Virus record (IMG/VR): IMGVR_UViG_3300030101_003608
Coordinates: 20,112-84,111 of that record
DNA length: 64,000 nt
Strand: one strand, 5' to 3'
DNA from: a virus
Part shown: piece by piece, positions 55,252 to 63,233 of the stretch
Position numbering within the stretch: the first letter of the stretch is position 1
How the letters are laid out: every line of letters starts with the position of its first letter
The notes under the pieces: model-generated
What the model was told of the DNA's origin: nothing
Database searches by the model: none
What the model saw: only the letters and a program-made list of their open reading frames with translations
Translations under genes and position numbers: made by a program

Positions 55252-57468
55252 TTATTTAATATTTTTAAAGGCAGATCTTTTTATAGATTTGCCATTTATT
55301 TTCTTTCTTTTTCTACCCATATGTCTGAACGGACTACTATTTAATTTAAACAAATTTTCTGACTTTTGCAACTTTTTGGCTGCATCATCTCTTATGATTT
55401 GCTTAGTGTAACCTCTATTAGATTCTTGTATTCTCATAAAAGATACAAGTGCTACAAATGATACTAATCTATCCACATTGACTCCGTCTGCATATTCTTG
55501 CATTTCTTTTATAAGCATTGGATCTGGAATTCTTTCTATTCCATAAGTTGTTTTGAGAACAGTTCCATCTTCTGCTGTTTCTTGATCAAGCTCTTCTCTT
55601 ACAAACTCTATCCCATAACTTAACAAGTGTGACTTAAATAATGTTCCTGTATTTTTCCATCCATATTCTTGGAATACATTCTTATTAGCACCTAAGTCTT
55701 TTAAAAACATTATTTGACTTTTAGGTACAAGATACTTTTGCTTCTTTCTGCTTATCATGTAGTTAATAAATAATGATATGTTATTCTCTATTACTGTCCA
55801 CGCATTATACCATTCTATTATAAGCTCTAATCTTTGGTGTGTTTGCTTTATGTCATCAAACCTTCCGCACCAAGCAGCTACAATCTTACTTTGTTCAATA
55901 TAAGTTTCTGTTTCAGTACCGGTTACTTTAGTAACCTCTATAGAGTTTTTCATTACATATATAGAACATAGTGAATCAGATGTTGTAGTTTTACCTTCAG
56001 CTACAGGGTCAATAGAAGCATAGTAGGTTCCAAAGTCTGGTTTTTCTTTATTTGGTCTTTCCCATACCACCAAACAGCCTGTTTTGTCTTCAGTCTTTTT
56101 ATTTACAGGAAAATCTTTTATAGGTTGTTTGTTACTTTTTACAACGCTAGGTTTACCATTAGCATCTGCAGATATATCTAGAAACTCATAGCCATATTCT
56201 TTTTCTTCTATTCTTCTTGCTTGTGCAGAAAGAAGATGTGTAGGAAATACAGAAACAGATCTATTATCAAACGCTTCTTTAATATTTCTTGGATGCTGAG
56301 ATATTCTCAATTGATAATCTTCTGGAGCTAGATCTCTTTTCCAATCATCAAATTGTTTTTGTAAAGCTGCAGTAGCTTCTTCTACTTTAGAATTACCATA
56401 CTCATCTATGTGCGGAGGCATTGACCATTGTTCAGGAATAAATAAACCTGACATACCTTCAGTACCTTTATGATCAATCAAATTAGTTTCTACAGCATAA
56501 ACATCTTTAGAAGTTGGATTAAGTATCATATCCTTAAGTGGATTACATTGTGACAAATCACCCACAGATCCTGCTGCTATAAATAATCCAGTAGTAGTAA
56601 GCCCTGATCTCATTGCTGGTCTCATATACTCATATGTCTTATCCATCTTAGGTGCAATTCCTGCCTCCTCATGAAAGAAGTATTTAACTGGACCCCCTAC
56701 ACCATTTGTTGGATCTTTCTCAAATGACATGCCTTGTATAGTTCCTTTAAGCCCTACTTCTGTTTTTCTGTTACCTTTCCTAACTTCAATCTTTTGTTGC
56801 CACATCATTACCTTACTAGGATTCATTGGTCTATACCATGCAGTATGTTCATTTAAGAATGCAGCATACTCATCTAAGAACTTCCAAGATCCTTTCTCAT
56901 TGATGTAATCTTTAAGACTAGCGCCTATTTTTAATGTTACCCCCGATTCAAACCATTGCTGATTTATAAGCTTTGCCATATGATAATAAGAAGAAGCTAT
57001 CTGACGTTTCTTTAATATAGCAACATGTTTATAATTTAACTCTGCTAGTACTTCATATAATGCCATGTGATATTGAGCATCTCTAATATCAGCAAATCCA
57101 AATCTTTGTATTTCTTTATTAAAGATTGGTAAAAAGTTTAGCCACATATAATAGTCTCTAGCTATGTACCAAGTTTTATCTTTTGTTTTAAATATTACTC
57201 CTTTTCTACATTTCTTTTTTTCACTTTCCCAGTAATTAATAAAATCTCTTGATTTAAATGGAGCTGCACAATAAAATCCTTGTTTGTTAAATCTACTAGC
57301 TTCTGCATTAAATTCTGCAGAAGTTTTATCAAAGTCATACTGACCAGGTTCTTTAAATAAATCTCTTACATAAGTAGCAAAGTCTTCTCTACTGTCAAAG
57401 TCTGTACTGGTCCATGTACCATTGTCCCATGTAGGAATATCCTGATATATCTCTGTATCATTGGTCAT
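55252..57468 (-). CDS. terL: Terminase large subunit (DNA-packaging ATPase/nuclease)
   Basis: A 738-residue protein. A deviant Walker A lies at 151-161 (ILKKRQIASSY) and a Walker B-like segment at 261-270 (VKYFFHEEAG, with Glu267/Glu268). The C-terminal RNase H-like nuclease has Asp487 in YYASIDPVAEG, Glu561 in VIENN and an Asp in VDRLVSF near 675. The C-terminus is strongly basic. Its start overlaps the upstream gene by 11 bases and it is followed after 5 bases by the portal gene. It cuts concatemeric DNA and pumps it into the head. The HEE in place of the common DE at Walker B fits the crAss-like subgroup as I remember it. Confidence 0.92.
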   Translation of the reverse strand: MTNDTEIYQDIPTWDNGTWTSTDFDSREDFATYVRDLFKEPGQYDFDKTSAEFNAEASRFNKQGFYCAAPFKSRDFINYWESEKKKCRKGVIFKTKDKTWYIARDYYMWLNFLPIFNKEIQRFGFADIRDAQYHMALYEVLAELNYKHVAILKKRQIASSYYHMAKLINQQWFESGVTLKIGASLKDYINEKGSWKFLDEYAAFLNEHTAWYRPMNPSKVMMWQQKIEVRKGNRKTEVGLKGTIQGMSFEKDPTNGVGGPVKYFFHEEAGIAPKMDKTYEYMRPAMRSGLTTTGLFIAAGSVGDLSQCNPLKDMILNPTSKDVYAVETNLIDHKGTEGMSGLFIPEQWSMPPHIDEYGNSKVEEATAALQKQFDDWKRDLAPEDYQLRISQHPRNIKEAFDNRSVSVFPTHLLSAQARRIEEKEYGYEFLDISADANGKPSVVKSNKQPIKDFPVNKKTEDKTGCLVVWERPNKEKPDFGTYYASIDPVAEGKTTTSDSLCSIYVMKNSIEVTKVTGTETETYIEQSKIVAAWCGRFDDIKQTHQRLELIIEWYNAWTVIENNISLFINYMISRKKQKYLVPKSQIMFLKDLGANKNVFQEYGWKNTGTLFKSHLLSYGIEFVREELDQETAEDGTVLKTTYGIERIPDPMLIKEMQEYADGVNVDRLVSFVALVSFMRIQESNRGYTKQIIRDDAAKKLQKSENLFKLNSSPFRHMGRKRKKINGKSIKRSAFKNIK

Positions 57469-57973
57469 ATCCTAGTCCTATTCCTCCCCTTACATTACTT
57501 TGCTGTTCTTCTTGAAGATCCTTATATGCACCTTTAAACGATTCTCTAATTTGTTGATATTTAGCTGCAGCATTAACTAAAGAATTTATATTACCATCTC
57601 TACCATGTTCAATTGGTGTAGTTTGCATGTACCTGCCTAATCTATCTAACATAGCGGCAATACCTTTATATGCTCTAGATGTTGGCGTTTCATACATCTT
57701 TTCACAAAATTTTAATGCTAAGTATATATCATCATCTTCTGTAGAAAACTCACCATCCACTTCCTTCATTATAACTTCTTCTTTTTCATGCTCAGGAGTA
57801 TGAAAGAATGGATTCATGTCAGGATTAGGACAAGTCATATAAAAAAGATACTGATAAATTTTAAGGTGGTCATCGGGATAGTTATTCATTATATCTTTAA
57901 GAGACTTTAATGTATAACAGTGTTCTGTTGGCACAACTTTGCCATTTTGTATATCAAACAGTTTTGCAATCAT
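57458..57973 (-). CDS. Small-terminase candidate / conserved packaging-region protein
   Basis: A 171-residue protein encoded immediately before TerL and overlapping it. Middle section acidic (EVDGEFSTEDDD), then a helical segment AYKGIAAMLDRLGRYMQT and a Gln-rich helix NAAAKYQQIRESFKGAY. The position and helical content suit a TerS, but no helix-turn-helix is evident. Small terminases are poorly defined in crAss-like phages, so the call rests on location. Confidence 0.45.
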   Translation of the reverse strand: MIAKLFDIQNGKVVPTEHCYTLKSLKDIMNNYPDDHLKIYQYLFYMTCPNPDMNPFFHTPEHEKEEVIMKEVDGEFSTEDDDIYLALKFCEKMYETPTSRAYKGIAAMLDRLGRYMQTTPIEHGRDGNINSLVNAAAKYQQIRESFKGAYKDLQEEQQSNVRGGIGLGYDQ

Positions 57974-58806
57974 TTCTTTTTAAATTTAGACGTATTATCT
58001 TTTAAATAGTGTATTATAGAGATAACCTCATCTTTTAAATATGGCACAGGTATTTGTACTACTTCTTTTACAACAGGGTCACCTTTATCTGTATATTTAT
58101 GAATAGGATAACCATACTCATCTTTTCCTTCTTCCTCAAATTGAACATGATAAATAAACATATTACCAGGTCTAAGTTTAGGATTGTGTTTTAATATAAT
58201 ATACATATAAATGCTGAGTTGTAAAGCATAATGATTAAAATTACAATCATCTAAATGAGATACAGGAAACTTCATTTTTTGTGAAATACCCTCCCAATCT
58301 TTCCAGGATTGCATTTTAATTTCTTTATTTGTTTTATAGTCTATTATAGAAACCTTTCCGTTTACAACTTCTACTAAATCTGATTGACCACATATACCCG
58401 CTGACTTTAAATAAACCATGTGTTCTGGATAAACACCTGGATCTAGTTTTTGATTTGGCGCAAGTTTAACACCTTCAGATTTTATTATAGGTGCAAATAC
58501 AGGAACTGTTAAACCTTCTCGTTCAATTGAAGCCAAAGAGCACAAATCATCTTCTCTTTGATTATGATAAAACGTTCCTAAACTCATAGCTCTTTCAGAT
58601 TCTTTTTTCCAAACCTCTTGTATCTGCTTTGGTTTCATACCAAACCATTTTGAGTTTTTTCTTTTACAAACTTTTTGTGCTACTTTTTTTGCATCAAAAG
58701 GTTCTTTAAAATAAGATGTTAATGTTGTTACACTAATCCAATCAATAAAACCATCTTTATTTGTAGACTTATAGCTATGGTCTTTTTCTGTAAATACTAT
58801 ACTCAT
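57970..58806 (-). CDS. PD-(D/E)XK nuclease (RecB/Cas4-like)
   Basis: A 278-residue protein with the full core: His81 in GTFYHNQRE, Glu128 near PEHMVY, Asp143 in CGQSDLVEV, then IIDYKTNKE with Asp156 and Lys158, and Gln196/Tyr200 in the helix YALQLSIYMYIIL. It lacks the four Cys of Cas4. It overlaps both neighbours by 4 bases, immediately before the terminase genes, so a role in genome processing, recombination or host DNA breakdown is plausible. Nucleases of this type are common in crAss-like phages. Confidence 0.82.
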   Translation of the reverse strand: MSIVFTEKDHSYKSTNKDGFIDWISVTTLTSYFKEPFDAKKVAQKVCKRKNSKWFGMKPKQIQEVWKKESERAMSLGTFYHNQREDDLCSLASIEREGLTVPVFAPIIKSEGVKLAPNQKLDPGVYPEHMVYLKSAGICGQSDLVEVVNGKVSIIDYKTNKEIKMQSWKDWEGISQKMKFPVSHLDDCNFNHYALQLSIYMYIILKHNPKLRPGNMFIYHVQFEEEGKDEYGYPIHKYTDKGDPVVKEVVQIPVPYLKDEVISIIHYLKDNTSKFKKK

Positions 58807-59099
58807 AATTCTCCTAATTTATCTTCTTCTTCTAATGTCATTAATGCAGGCCACTCTCCTATTGGACAGTGCGATGATAAAGCTCTTGTTTTAAATGCAA
58901 GCGAGCATCCGCAATTACCACAGCAAGGTTGTGTACCAGGAACTTCACACTTAGAACCTTTTAAATCTATTTCTAAACACTCTTTGCAGATAGCCATTCT
59001 TTTCATAGATACTTTTTCTACAAAGTCATCTCTCATTACTGAGTTTTTAATTCCTTCATAAATCTGTTTTCTATTTTTCCATATTTTTTTTAGATTCAT
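58803..59099 (-). CDS. Cys-rich zinc-binding protein, conserved in phages
   Basis: A 98-residue protein with eight Cys: C38 and C41 in ICKECL, C51, C59, C60, C63 and C65 in PCCGNCGCSL, and C78 in SHCPIGEW. The spacing suits two zinc knuckles. The ending CPIGEW is a signature I recall from small crAss-like and related phage proteins. Its position before the nuclease and terminase genes suggests a packaging or DNA-binding cofactor. Its start overlaps the HU-like gene by 29 bases. Confidence 0.7.
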   Translation of the reverse strand: MNLKKIWKNRKQIYEGIKNSVMRDDFVEKVSMKRMAICKECLEIDLKGSKCEVPGTQPCCGNCGCSLAFKTRALSSHCPIGEWPALMTLEEEDKLGEL

Positions 59100-59454
59100 T
59101 TTTTCTTTTTAAAAATTCTTCTTTTCTTTTCTTTTCAGTTTCAATCTGTTCTTTTATTGAACATAGATACTCTAGTTTTTCTTCTAGCATTTTTTTATTA
59201 TAATAAGCTGAGTAAGTAGATGTATCATGATTTTTTAAATACTTTTTGCATCTCGGTATAGCTCTGTTTACTGATCTTTTTTTAGCTGTAAAAATACCAA
59301 GTCCTGTTACATTTATTCTAGGATGGTAAAGTTCACTCAATAATGTTCTAACATTTCTATAGTAAAACTCTACTGCTGTTTCCACTAAAGCTTTTGATAT
59401 ATCTTTAGTTTCTGCTATTTCTTGATATAAATCTTTTGATTTTTTAGGTTTCAT
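59071..59454 (-). CDS. HU/IHF-like DNA-binding protein
   Basis: A 127-residue protein. Residues about 1-80 follow the HU fold: helices DLYQEIAETKDISKALVETA and EFYYRNVRTLLSEL, then beta strands INVTGLGIFTAKKRSVNRAI. The usual HU arm is shortened, and a Lys/Glu-rich helical tail (EKKRKEEFLKRKNESKK) is added. It differs from the 193-residue IHF-like protein, so the phage carries two such proteins, as described for crAss-like phages. Probably bends DNA at packaging or transcription sites. Confidence 0.7.
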   Translation of the reverse strand: MKPKKSKDLYQEIAETKDISKALVETAVEFYYRNVRTLLSELYHPRINVTGLGIFTAKKRSVNRAIPRCKKYLKNHDTSTYSAYYNKKMLEEKLEYLCSIKEQIETEKKRKEEFLKRKNESKKNMEK

Positions 59455-59810
59455 TTAGCAAGAAATTTAAAATCTAACATTACTGTACCTAAAGTTTCTA
59501 TATTTAACTTTTCATTAAGTTTAATCAATTTCTTATTTTTAGAATCTTTAAGAATAAGGTTAGATTTAATGCATTTATTAATACAATTTCTTACAGTTTG
59601 TTGAGATTTAAAAATCTTATGCTCTTCAGCAGCATCATAACAAAAATGAGTTAACTCTAATGGACCTAAAAGACTAAGTAATGTTAAACATTCAAGATCT
59701 GAGTTACTCACCGTTATTTTGTTAAGATAACAGTGAGTAATCAATTGAAACTTAATAATGTCTTTTTTTGACATTACTACTTTTTTTTGAACTTGTTTAA
59801 CAACAGCCAT
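59451..59810 (-). CDS. Conserved phage protein, winged-helix-like
   Basis: A 119-residue protein. A helix-rich layout with SDLECLTLLSLLGPLELTHF and QQTVRNCINKCIKSNLILKD followed by a short beta pair could form a winged helix. It overlaps neighbours by one and four bases. It may regulate late transcription or act with the HU-like protein; sequence evidence is weak. Confidence 0.5.
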   Translation of the reverse strand: MAVVKQVQKKVVMSKKDIIKFQLITHCYLNKITVSNSDLECLTLLSLLGPLELTHFCYDAAEEHKIFKSQQTVRNCINKCIKSNLILKDSKNKKLIKLNEKLNIETLGTVMLDFKFLAK

Positions 59811-60079
59811 TATACTTCTTGTTTTTTCAAAGTTCTCTTTTTACTCGTTTTTGGTTTAGCCTCTGGTTCAGGCATTGAGTCTTCTTCTGATGGATTCATC
59901 ATCATAGCATATTGCATTTGAATTTGAGTTCTTTTAAATCTCATTTCATCAATTTCAGCAAGCTTTGTTTCATAATTTAATTGTGCATCAAGATAAGGCA
60001 TTGATTCCTTATAAAAAGTTAGCATTTCTTCTTTTCTTTGCGCAAGTTCTTCAGGTGATAAATTTTCTGGATTTTCCAT
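59810..60079 (-). CDS. Small hypothetical acidic/helical protein
   Basis: An 89-residue protein if started at the ATG at 60079 (MENPENLSPEELAQRKEEML). An upstream in-frame TTG at 60103 would add eight residues, but that TTG lies in the probable promoter-leader region, so the ATG is preferred. A central helix (YETKLAEIDEMRFKRTQIQM) is followed by a Met/acidic segment and a basic end (KPKTSKKRTLKKQEV). First gene of the packaging unit. Unrecognised. Confidence 0.55.
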   Translation of the reverse strand: MENPENLSPEELAQRKEEMLTFYKESMPYLDAQLNYETKLAEIDEMRFKRTQIQMQYAMMMNPSEEDSMPEPEAKPKTSKKRTLKKQEV

Positions 60080-60101
60080 TGGTTTGTTTTTAAATTTACC
60101 C

Positions 60102-60109
60102 AAATATAC
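60102..60109 (-). promoter_or_regulatory. Variant promoter-like element GTATATTT before the packaging genes
   Basis: GTATATTT, one base from the common core, 23 bases before the preferred ATG at 60079. It lies directly after the terminator at 60138-60167, mirroring the terminator-then-promoter order near 36.7 kb. Confidence 0.45.
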
Positions 60110-60137
60110 AAATAAAGTTTAAACTACAGAAGTTTAA

Positions 60138-60167
60138 ATAAAAAACCTAGATAATTAAATCTAGGTT
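60138..60167 (-). terminator. Rho-independent terminator after the lysis cassette
   Basis: A perfect 9-base-pair stem (arms 60144-60152 and 60159-60167, 6-base loop AATTAA on the plus strand) followed on the minus strand by a T-rich tract. It lies 30 bases after the amidase stop. The stem is symmetric, but only the minus strand has coding genes to end. Confidence 0.8.
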
Positions 60168-60196
60168 CTTTCATTTATTATGAACAAGAAATATTT

Positions 60197-60901
60197 TTAC
60201 ACTGTACCTTCAGCTTCTACTTGTTGAATCATTTCAAAGTGTATTTTAGCTACTCTATCTCTACCTTCTTCAGGTAAAAGGTATTTATGACAGTTATCAT
60301 AGTTAGTCATAAAAAAGTTTTCACTTAATATAGCTGGCATAGATGTATTTACTAATACATAAAAGTTTGATTCTTTATCAGGATCTCCATCAGTAGTATC
60401 TTTTCTCATATACTCACCTTTAAATTCTCTCATAGATTTTTCAAATAATATTGTAGCAATATCATCTGATTTAGTTTTACCTGGAGAAGTATATACTGAC
60501 CATCCATTAGCAGACTCTTTATCAAAACCATTAGCGTGTATGCTTACATATATACACTTTTTATCTGAGGATTTGGCTATACTGTTAGCTGATCTTACTC
60601 TGTCTCCCAAACTTACATCCTCTTGAGTATCTACAAGGTTAACGTAATCAATATTATTCTCTTTACAAAGCTTTACTAATCTATTTACTATAGCTCTATT
60701 AAATTCTCCTTCATATAAAATAGATCCATCATCCCATACTGGAGATCTTTTACCAGAAGTTTGATAAACACCATCTATAATACCTCCGTGACCATTATCA
60801 AATAACCAAAGATATTTTGATTCTTGAGATCCGGAAGATTTGATTGATAAGTCAAATTGTGCATTACAATTTGGACAAGTTATAATTTTCTCCATAACCA
60901 T
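60197..60901 (-). CDS. N-acetylmuramoyl-L-alanine amidase (zinc lysin)
   Basis: A 234-residue Amidase_3-type enzyme that cuts the bond between muramic acid and the stem peptide. Zinc and catalytic residues are visible: His38 in DNGHGG, Glu66 in YEGEFNRA, His122 in SIHANG and Glu194 in ILSENFFMTN. There is a short N-terminal CPNC knuckle (Cys9, Cys12) without a partner pair, and no signal peptide, so it needs the holin for access to the wall. Last gene of the lysis cassette, before a terminator. A second ATG two codons in (60895) is also possible. Confidence 0.92.
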   Translation of the reverse strand: MVMEKIITCPNCNAQFDLSIKSSGSQESKYLWLFDNGHGGIIDGVYQTSGKRSPVWDDGSILYEGEFNRAIVNRLVKLCKENNIDYVNLVDTQEDVSLGDRVRSANSIAKSSDKKCIYVSIHANGFDKESANGWSVYTSPGKTKSDDIATILFEKSMREFKGEYMRKDTTDGDPDKESNFYVLVNTSMPAILSENFFMTNYDNCHKYLLPEEGRDRVAKIHFEMIQQVEAEGTV

Positions 60902-60972
60902 CTAATTAATGTAGGTAAAATGTACATTAGTAAAAATACAAAGCATATTGTTCCTAATGATATTACCCCATG

Positions 60973-61206
60973 TTATTTTCTTTTTCTAATTTTAGTTAAT
61001 TTGTCAATAGATGTTAAACCTAAAGAGCCAAATGCAAATAATGCTACTGCATCTACCAAATACTCGGCTGGTTTAATATCACCATGAGTAAATGTATTTG
61101 CTATTAGAGATGTTACTAGTGCTAGTACACATAATAATCCTCCTAATCTTTTAGATGAATAATGTCCTGTTTCATCACTTAATAATTCTTTAAAAAATGT
61201 TTTCAT
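60973..61206 (-). CDS. Holin candidate (two transmembrane segments)
   Basis: A 77-residue protein. Transmembrane segments at about 20-41 (RLGGLLCVLALVTSLIANTF) and 46-64 (PAEYLVDAVALFAFGSLGL), with a charged N-terminus and a basic C-terminus KLTKIRKRK. It overlaps the spanin gene by 4 bases and is separated from the amidase by 71 bases of non-coding sequence. Size, topology and neighbours fit a class II-like phage holin. Confidence 0.72.
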   Translation of the reverse strand: MKTFFKELLSDETGHYSSKRLGGLLCVLALVTSLIANTFTHGDIKPAEYLVDAVALFAFGSLGLTSIDKLTKIRKRK

Positions 61207-61658
61207 AATTTAGTTTTTAAAAATCTACATAGTCTATATATACCATATAGAATTATTAATATTAATGATAAATAAATTCCTTTATTTATAAGTTGTTTCC
61301 ATTTAGGTGTCTTTTCATAATACTTTACAGGAATTTTCTTTTCTATTATTTTTTCTACTGTTATGGTATCGCATTTACCACTAACATATACAGAATCATG
61401 TATAGTATCATGAAATATTTCAATTCTTAATCTTTCTTTTTCAATTATTAAAGTATCCTTTCTAATCTCAGTCCAAAAATGTTGAGTAAATACTGTATCA
61501 TGCTCTACTTTTTCTATAGTAAATTTTACAGTATCTATTACTTCTACACTATCTATAGTAAGTAAATAAGGGTGCTTTTCTACCAATCTGGTAAATCTAG
61601 CTTTTGGACTGCAAGCAACTAATACTAGCAGTAATACTACAAAGAACTTTTTTATCAT
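61203..61658 (-). CDS. Unimolecular spanin (lipoprotein with C-terminal membrane segment)
   Basis: A 151-residue protein. N-terminal signal FFVVLLLVLVACS with lipobox LVAC (Cys16) predicts an outer-membrane lipoprotein. A beta-rich, Thr/Ile/Val-rich periplasmic region spans about 30-115 (for example DTVKFTIEKVEHDTVFTQHF), and residues about 125-142 (GIYLSLILIILYGIYRLC) form a C-terminal transmembrane helix. This is the u-spanin plan, in which one protein links both membranes and fuses them in the last step of lysis. It overlaps its neighbours by 4 bases. It implies a host with an outer membrane. Confidence 0.78.
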   Translation of the reverse strand: MIKKFFVVLLLVLVACSPKARFTRLVEKHPYLLTIDSVEVIDTVKFTIEKVEHDTVFTQHFWTEIRKDTLIIEKERLRIEIFHDTIHDSVYVSGKCDTITVEKIIEKKIPVKYYEKTPKWKQLINKGIYLSLILIILYGIYRLCRFLKTKL

Positions 61659-61948
61659 TTAGTTTTAATTGCATGAATAGCCTCAATAATTTCTATCTTC
61701 ATTTTAGCCATATCATCTCTTAAGTCAGCTATAGATTTTTCTTGCTTTTCTCTGTTTACTTCAACCTTATCTTTTACATCATCTATTCTTTTATGAACCA
61801 CACCAACATCTTTACTTAAATTATTTAAAACCATTTGTTGTATTGCTACTTTATTTTTTAATGTAAACCAAACTGTTAATGCTCCCACTAAGGCTGATAG
61901 GATTGATAGCAGAGCATCAAAACCCACCTGCATACTTGAAATTTCCAT
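61655..61948 (-). CDS. Small membrane protein with coiled coil, lysis-cassette member
   Basis: A 97-residue protein. One hydrophobic segment at about 8-30 (VGFDALLSILSALVGALTVW) then a long charged coiled coil (HKRIDDVKDKVEVNREKQEK). It is the first gene of the lysis cassette, with a promoter-like element 35 bases upstream, and its stop overlaps the spanin start. It could be a holin regulator or antiholin-like protein; the architecture is the reverse of XhlA, which has its membrane segment at the C-terminus. Confidence 0.55.
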   Translation of the reverse strand: MEISSMQVGFDALLSILSALVGALTVWFTLKNKVAIQQMVLNNLSKDVGVVHKRIDDVKDKVEVNREKQEKSIADLRDDMAKMKIEIIEAIHAIKTK

Positions 61949-61982
61949 TCTTTAATATTTTATACATAAATAACACTTATTA

Positions 61983-61990
61983 TAATATAC
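61983..61990 (-). promoter_or_regulatory. GTATATTA promoter-like element before the lysis cassette
   Basis: Coding-strand core GTATATTA with TTTTC upstream and TAATAA downstream, 35 bases before the ATG at 61948. It lies in the 66-base gap after the metallophosphoesterase gene. Confidence 0.55.
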
Positions 61991-62014
61991 GAAAATTATT
62001 TAAATTATGAAAAT

Positions 62015-62908
62015 TTACACAGGGAACTTATGTGAGTCAATACCTCTATGATAGATATCATTGCCTCCTTTTGTAGATCTTCTATATCTAATATTTAAGA
62101 TTCTTCCTCCTACAGGTTTAATTGGGGCACCTCTTTCAACATGCCAACCTTTAGATCCATCACCATATTCTTCTTTATATGTACCTGTAAGCATCATATG
62201 AATTTGTCTTTGCTCTTGTCTATAACTATCTCTGCCTTGTAGCAGTTTATCCCTTACATCATTTCTAGCTGCATTCTCATGTATATGACCCATAGTAAAC
62301 ACATCAAAGTCTTCATACATTTCTAAAGCTCTAGTAAGATTCAAGGCCCCTTTAGTTACAATACCTCCTCCACCAGATCCGTGAAAGTATCTTATCTTCA
62401 TAGTTCTTATTACACCACCTTTTTCTTTTGTGGTACCTCTAAGAATTTGATTCACAAGTATCCAACCTCCATAGCCACCTACTTGTACATTAGTATTATT
62501 TTCATGATTTAGCATTTTAACAAATCTAGTAAGTATATCCGTTTCTTGCCATTTAATAATAGCTGTTTCATGATTACCATATCCTATTACTGTAAGTAAA
62601 TGAGAGTATGGTGACCACCATTCAACAGCAGTTTCCACAATACTATCTAAATATTTTGCATTATTATGTTCTGGTCTTATATCAGATTTGTTTTTTCTAT
62701 TATCTCCTCTTCCCTGCATCAAGCAAAACATATCACCATTTATCATAATAGGAATAGACTCCTTTACACAGTAATCTAAATCTCTTTTTAATGTCTCCCA
62801 GTCACACTTTGGGTTATCCCAATGTATATCTGACAACATGGCAATCCTTGCATGTGTACCCTCAAGTTTAATCTCATGGATATTAGCAGCATGTGCTTTT
62901 ATTTTCAT
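62015..62908 (-). CDS. Calcineurin-like metallophosphoesterase
   Basis: A 297-residue protein with the complete two-metal signature: Asp27 and His29 in LSDIHWD, Asp59 in INGDM, Asn112 and His113 in GYGNHETAI, His176 in YFHGSGG, and His208/His210 in MGHIHENA. The family includes protein phosphatases, nucleases (Mre11/SbcD-like) and cyclic nucleotide phosphodiesterases. No capping or coiled-coil domain is seen, so SbcD is unlikely and the substrate cannot be named. It lies between a small protein gene and the lysis unit. Confidence 0.85.
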   Translation of the reverse strand: MKIKAHAANIHEIKLEGTHARIAMLSDIHWDNPKCDWETLKRDLDYCVKESIPIMINGDMFCLMQGRGDNRKNKSDIRPEHNNAKYLDSIVETAVEWWSPYSHLLTVIGYGNHETAIIKWQETDILTRFVKMLNHENNTNVQVGGYGGWILVNQILRGTTKEKGGVIRTMKIRYFHGSGGGGIVTKGALNLTRALEMYEDFDVFTMGHIHENAARNDVRDKLLQGRDSYRQEQRQIHMMLTGTYKEEYGDGSKGWHVERGAPIKPVGGRILNIRYRRSTKGGNDIYHRGIDSHKFPV

Positions 62909-62928
62909 ATTTCTTTTTTTAATTTCTT

Positions 62929-63222
62929 CTACTCAGGTGGAGTAGGATCATACTTTTCAGAAGGACCTTGGAATTTACTATTTTCAGATTCTACTGCATC
63001 TTTATAGTAATCTGCAATACCTACATCTTCATTTACAAATAATTCTAACTCATCTTCAGTTAAAAAAGCACTTATAGTAGGTTGACCAGTTACAACTTGT
63101 GTAATTCCTTGATCACCAGCATATCCAAATACTACAAGACCGGCTTCTCCTTGACCATTCATTACATAGAACCATCTATTAGGATTATTTTTTGTTATTT
63201 CATTTATACTAAACTGTGCCAT
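62929..63222 (-). CDS. Small hypothetical protein (97 residues)
   Basis: Contains GQGEAGLVVFGYAGDQGITQ and an acidic second half (FLTEDELELFVNEDVGIADYYK). The acidic end PSEKYDPTPPE suggests a soluble protein. It follows the DUF285-like gene by 11 bases and could be its chaperone or tip partner. Unrecognised. Confidence 0.55.
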   Translation of the reverse strand: MAQFSINEITKNNPNRWFYVMNGQGEAGLVVFGYAGDQGITQVVTGQPTISAFLTEDELELFVNEDVGIADYYKDAVESENSKFQGPSEKYDPTPPE

Positions 63223-63233
63223 ATCTTTTTATG

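Noticed and set aside
60080-60103. TTG start eight codons upstream for the small gene at 59810-60079
   Set aside because: The TTG lies in the promoter-leader region just after GTATATTT; the ATG with an A-rich leader is more likely.
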